Both the position numbers and the translations under genes were made by a program. This document shows, in pieces, positions 5,922 to 5,938 of a stretch of DNA of 5,938 bases (position 1 is the stretch's first letter; every line of letters begins with the position of its first letter). The stretch spans positions 1 to 5,938 of the forward strand of contig CAMDQV010000136.1 in NCBI GenBank assembly GCA_945906015.1. Reading direction: 5' to 3'. The notes beneath the pieces are model-generated. The model was not told where the DNA came from and made no database searches. It saw only the letters and a list, made by a program, of their open reading frames with translations. Origin of the DNA: Pedobacter schmidteae (lineage in GTDB: Bacteria; Bacteroidota; Bacteroidia; Sphingobacteriales; Sphingobacteriaceae).

Positions 5922-5938
5922 ATGCAAAAAATAAGAAA
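5922..5938 (+). CDS. Start of a gene cut by the window edge, possibly TypA/BipA GTPase
   Basis: ATG 5922 opens a frame encoding MQKIR plus two bases (AA) of the next codon, with a consensus promoter at the right distance upstream. The AA start allows Asn or Lys. From memory of the family, TypA/BipA translational GTPases of Bacteroidota begin MQ-x-IRNIAIIAHVDHGKT, so the visible residues fit. Five complete codons cannot prove identity; the presence of a gene start is more certain than its name. Confidence 0.45.

Overview
The window looks like a chromosomal segment of an AT-rich member of the Bacteroidota, most likely a Sphingobacteriaceae-type organism (Pedobacter/Mucilaginibacter relatives). 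Three things support this. There is a GldJ lipoprotein next to PorV, both components of the type IX secretion system (T9SS), which is confined to this phylum. Promoter-like sequences match the Bacteroidota consensus (TTG/TTTG, about 19-22 nt, TAnnTTTG). Start codons are preceded by A-rich sequence, not strong Shine-Dalgarno sites. The phylum is secure; the family is inference.

Layout. Positions 1-1737 (+) hold the 3' part of a TonB-dependent outer-membrane receptor whose N-terminus lies outside the window. It converges on gldJ (1827-3422, -), with a strong hairpin between the two that should terminate both transcripts. A 426-bp, very AT-rich divergent intergenic region (3423-3848) follows, with a candidate promoter at each end and several inverted repeats. 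Next come porV (start best placed at ATG 3849, end 5003, +) and, 4 nt later, ispF (5008-5490, +), an apparent two-gene operon. A 55-residue membrane protein with a Cys-rich tail (5494-5661, -) lies tail to tail with ispF, only 3 bp away. The last about 277 bp hold stem-loops, a good Bacteroidota promoter and the first five complete codons of another gene (5922 onward, +), which fit the N-terminus of the translation-associated GTPase TypA/BipA.

How the genes fit together. GldJ and PorV belong to the same export machinery. GldJ is a periplasmic-facing lipoprotein of the trans-envelope secretion/gliding apparatus. PorV is the outer-membrane shuttle that receives cargo from the SprA translocon and hands it to the PorU sortase. 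IspF is a housekeeping MEP-pathway enzyme that shares the porV transcript for no obvious functional reason. The TonB receptor and the Cys-rich mini-protein may both relate to metal or heme uptake, but nothing in the window links them directly.

I found no convincing new multi-gene system. The points most worth a second look are the absence of porU between gldJ and porV, the unannotated Cys-rich mini-gene packed against ispF, and the structured DNA upstream of the last gene.
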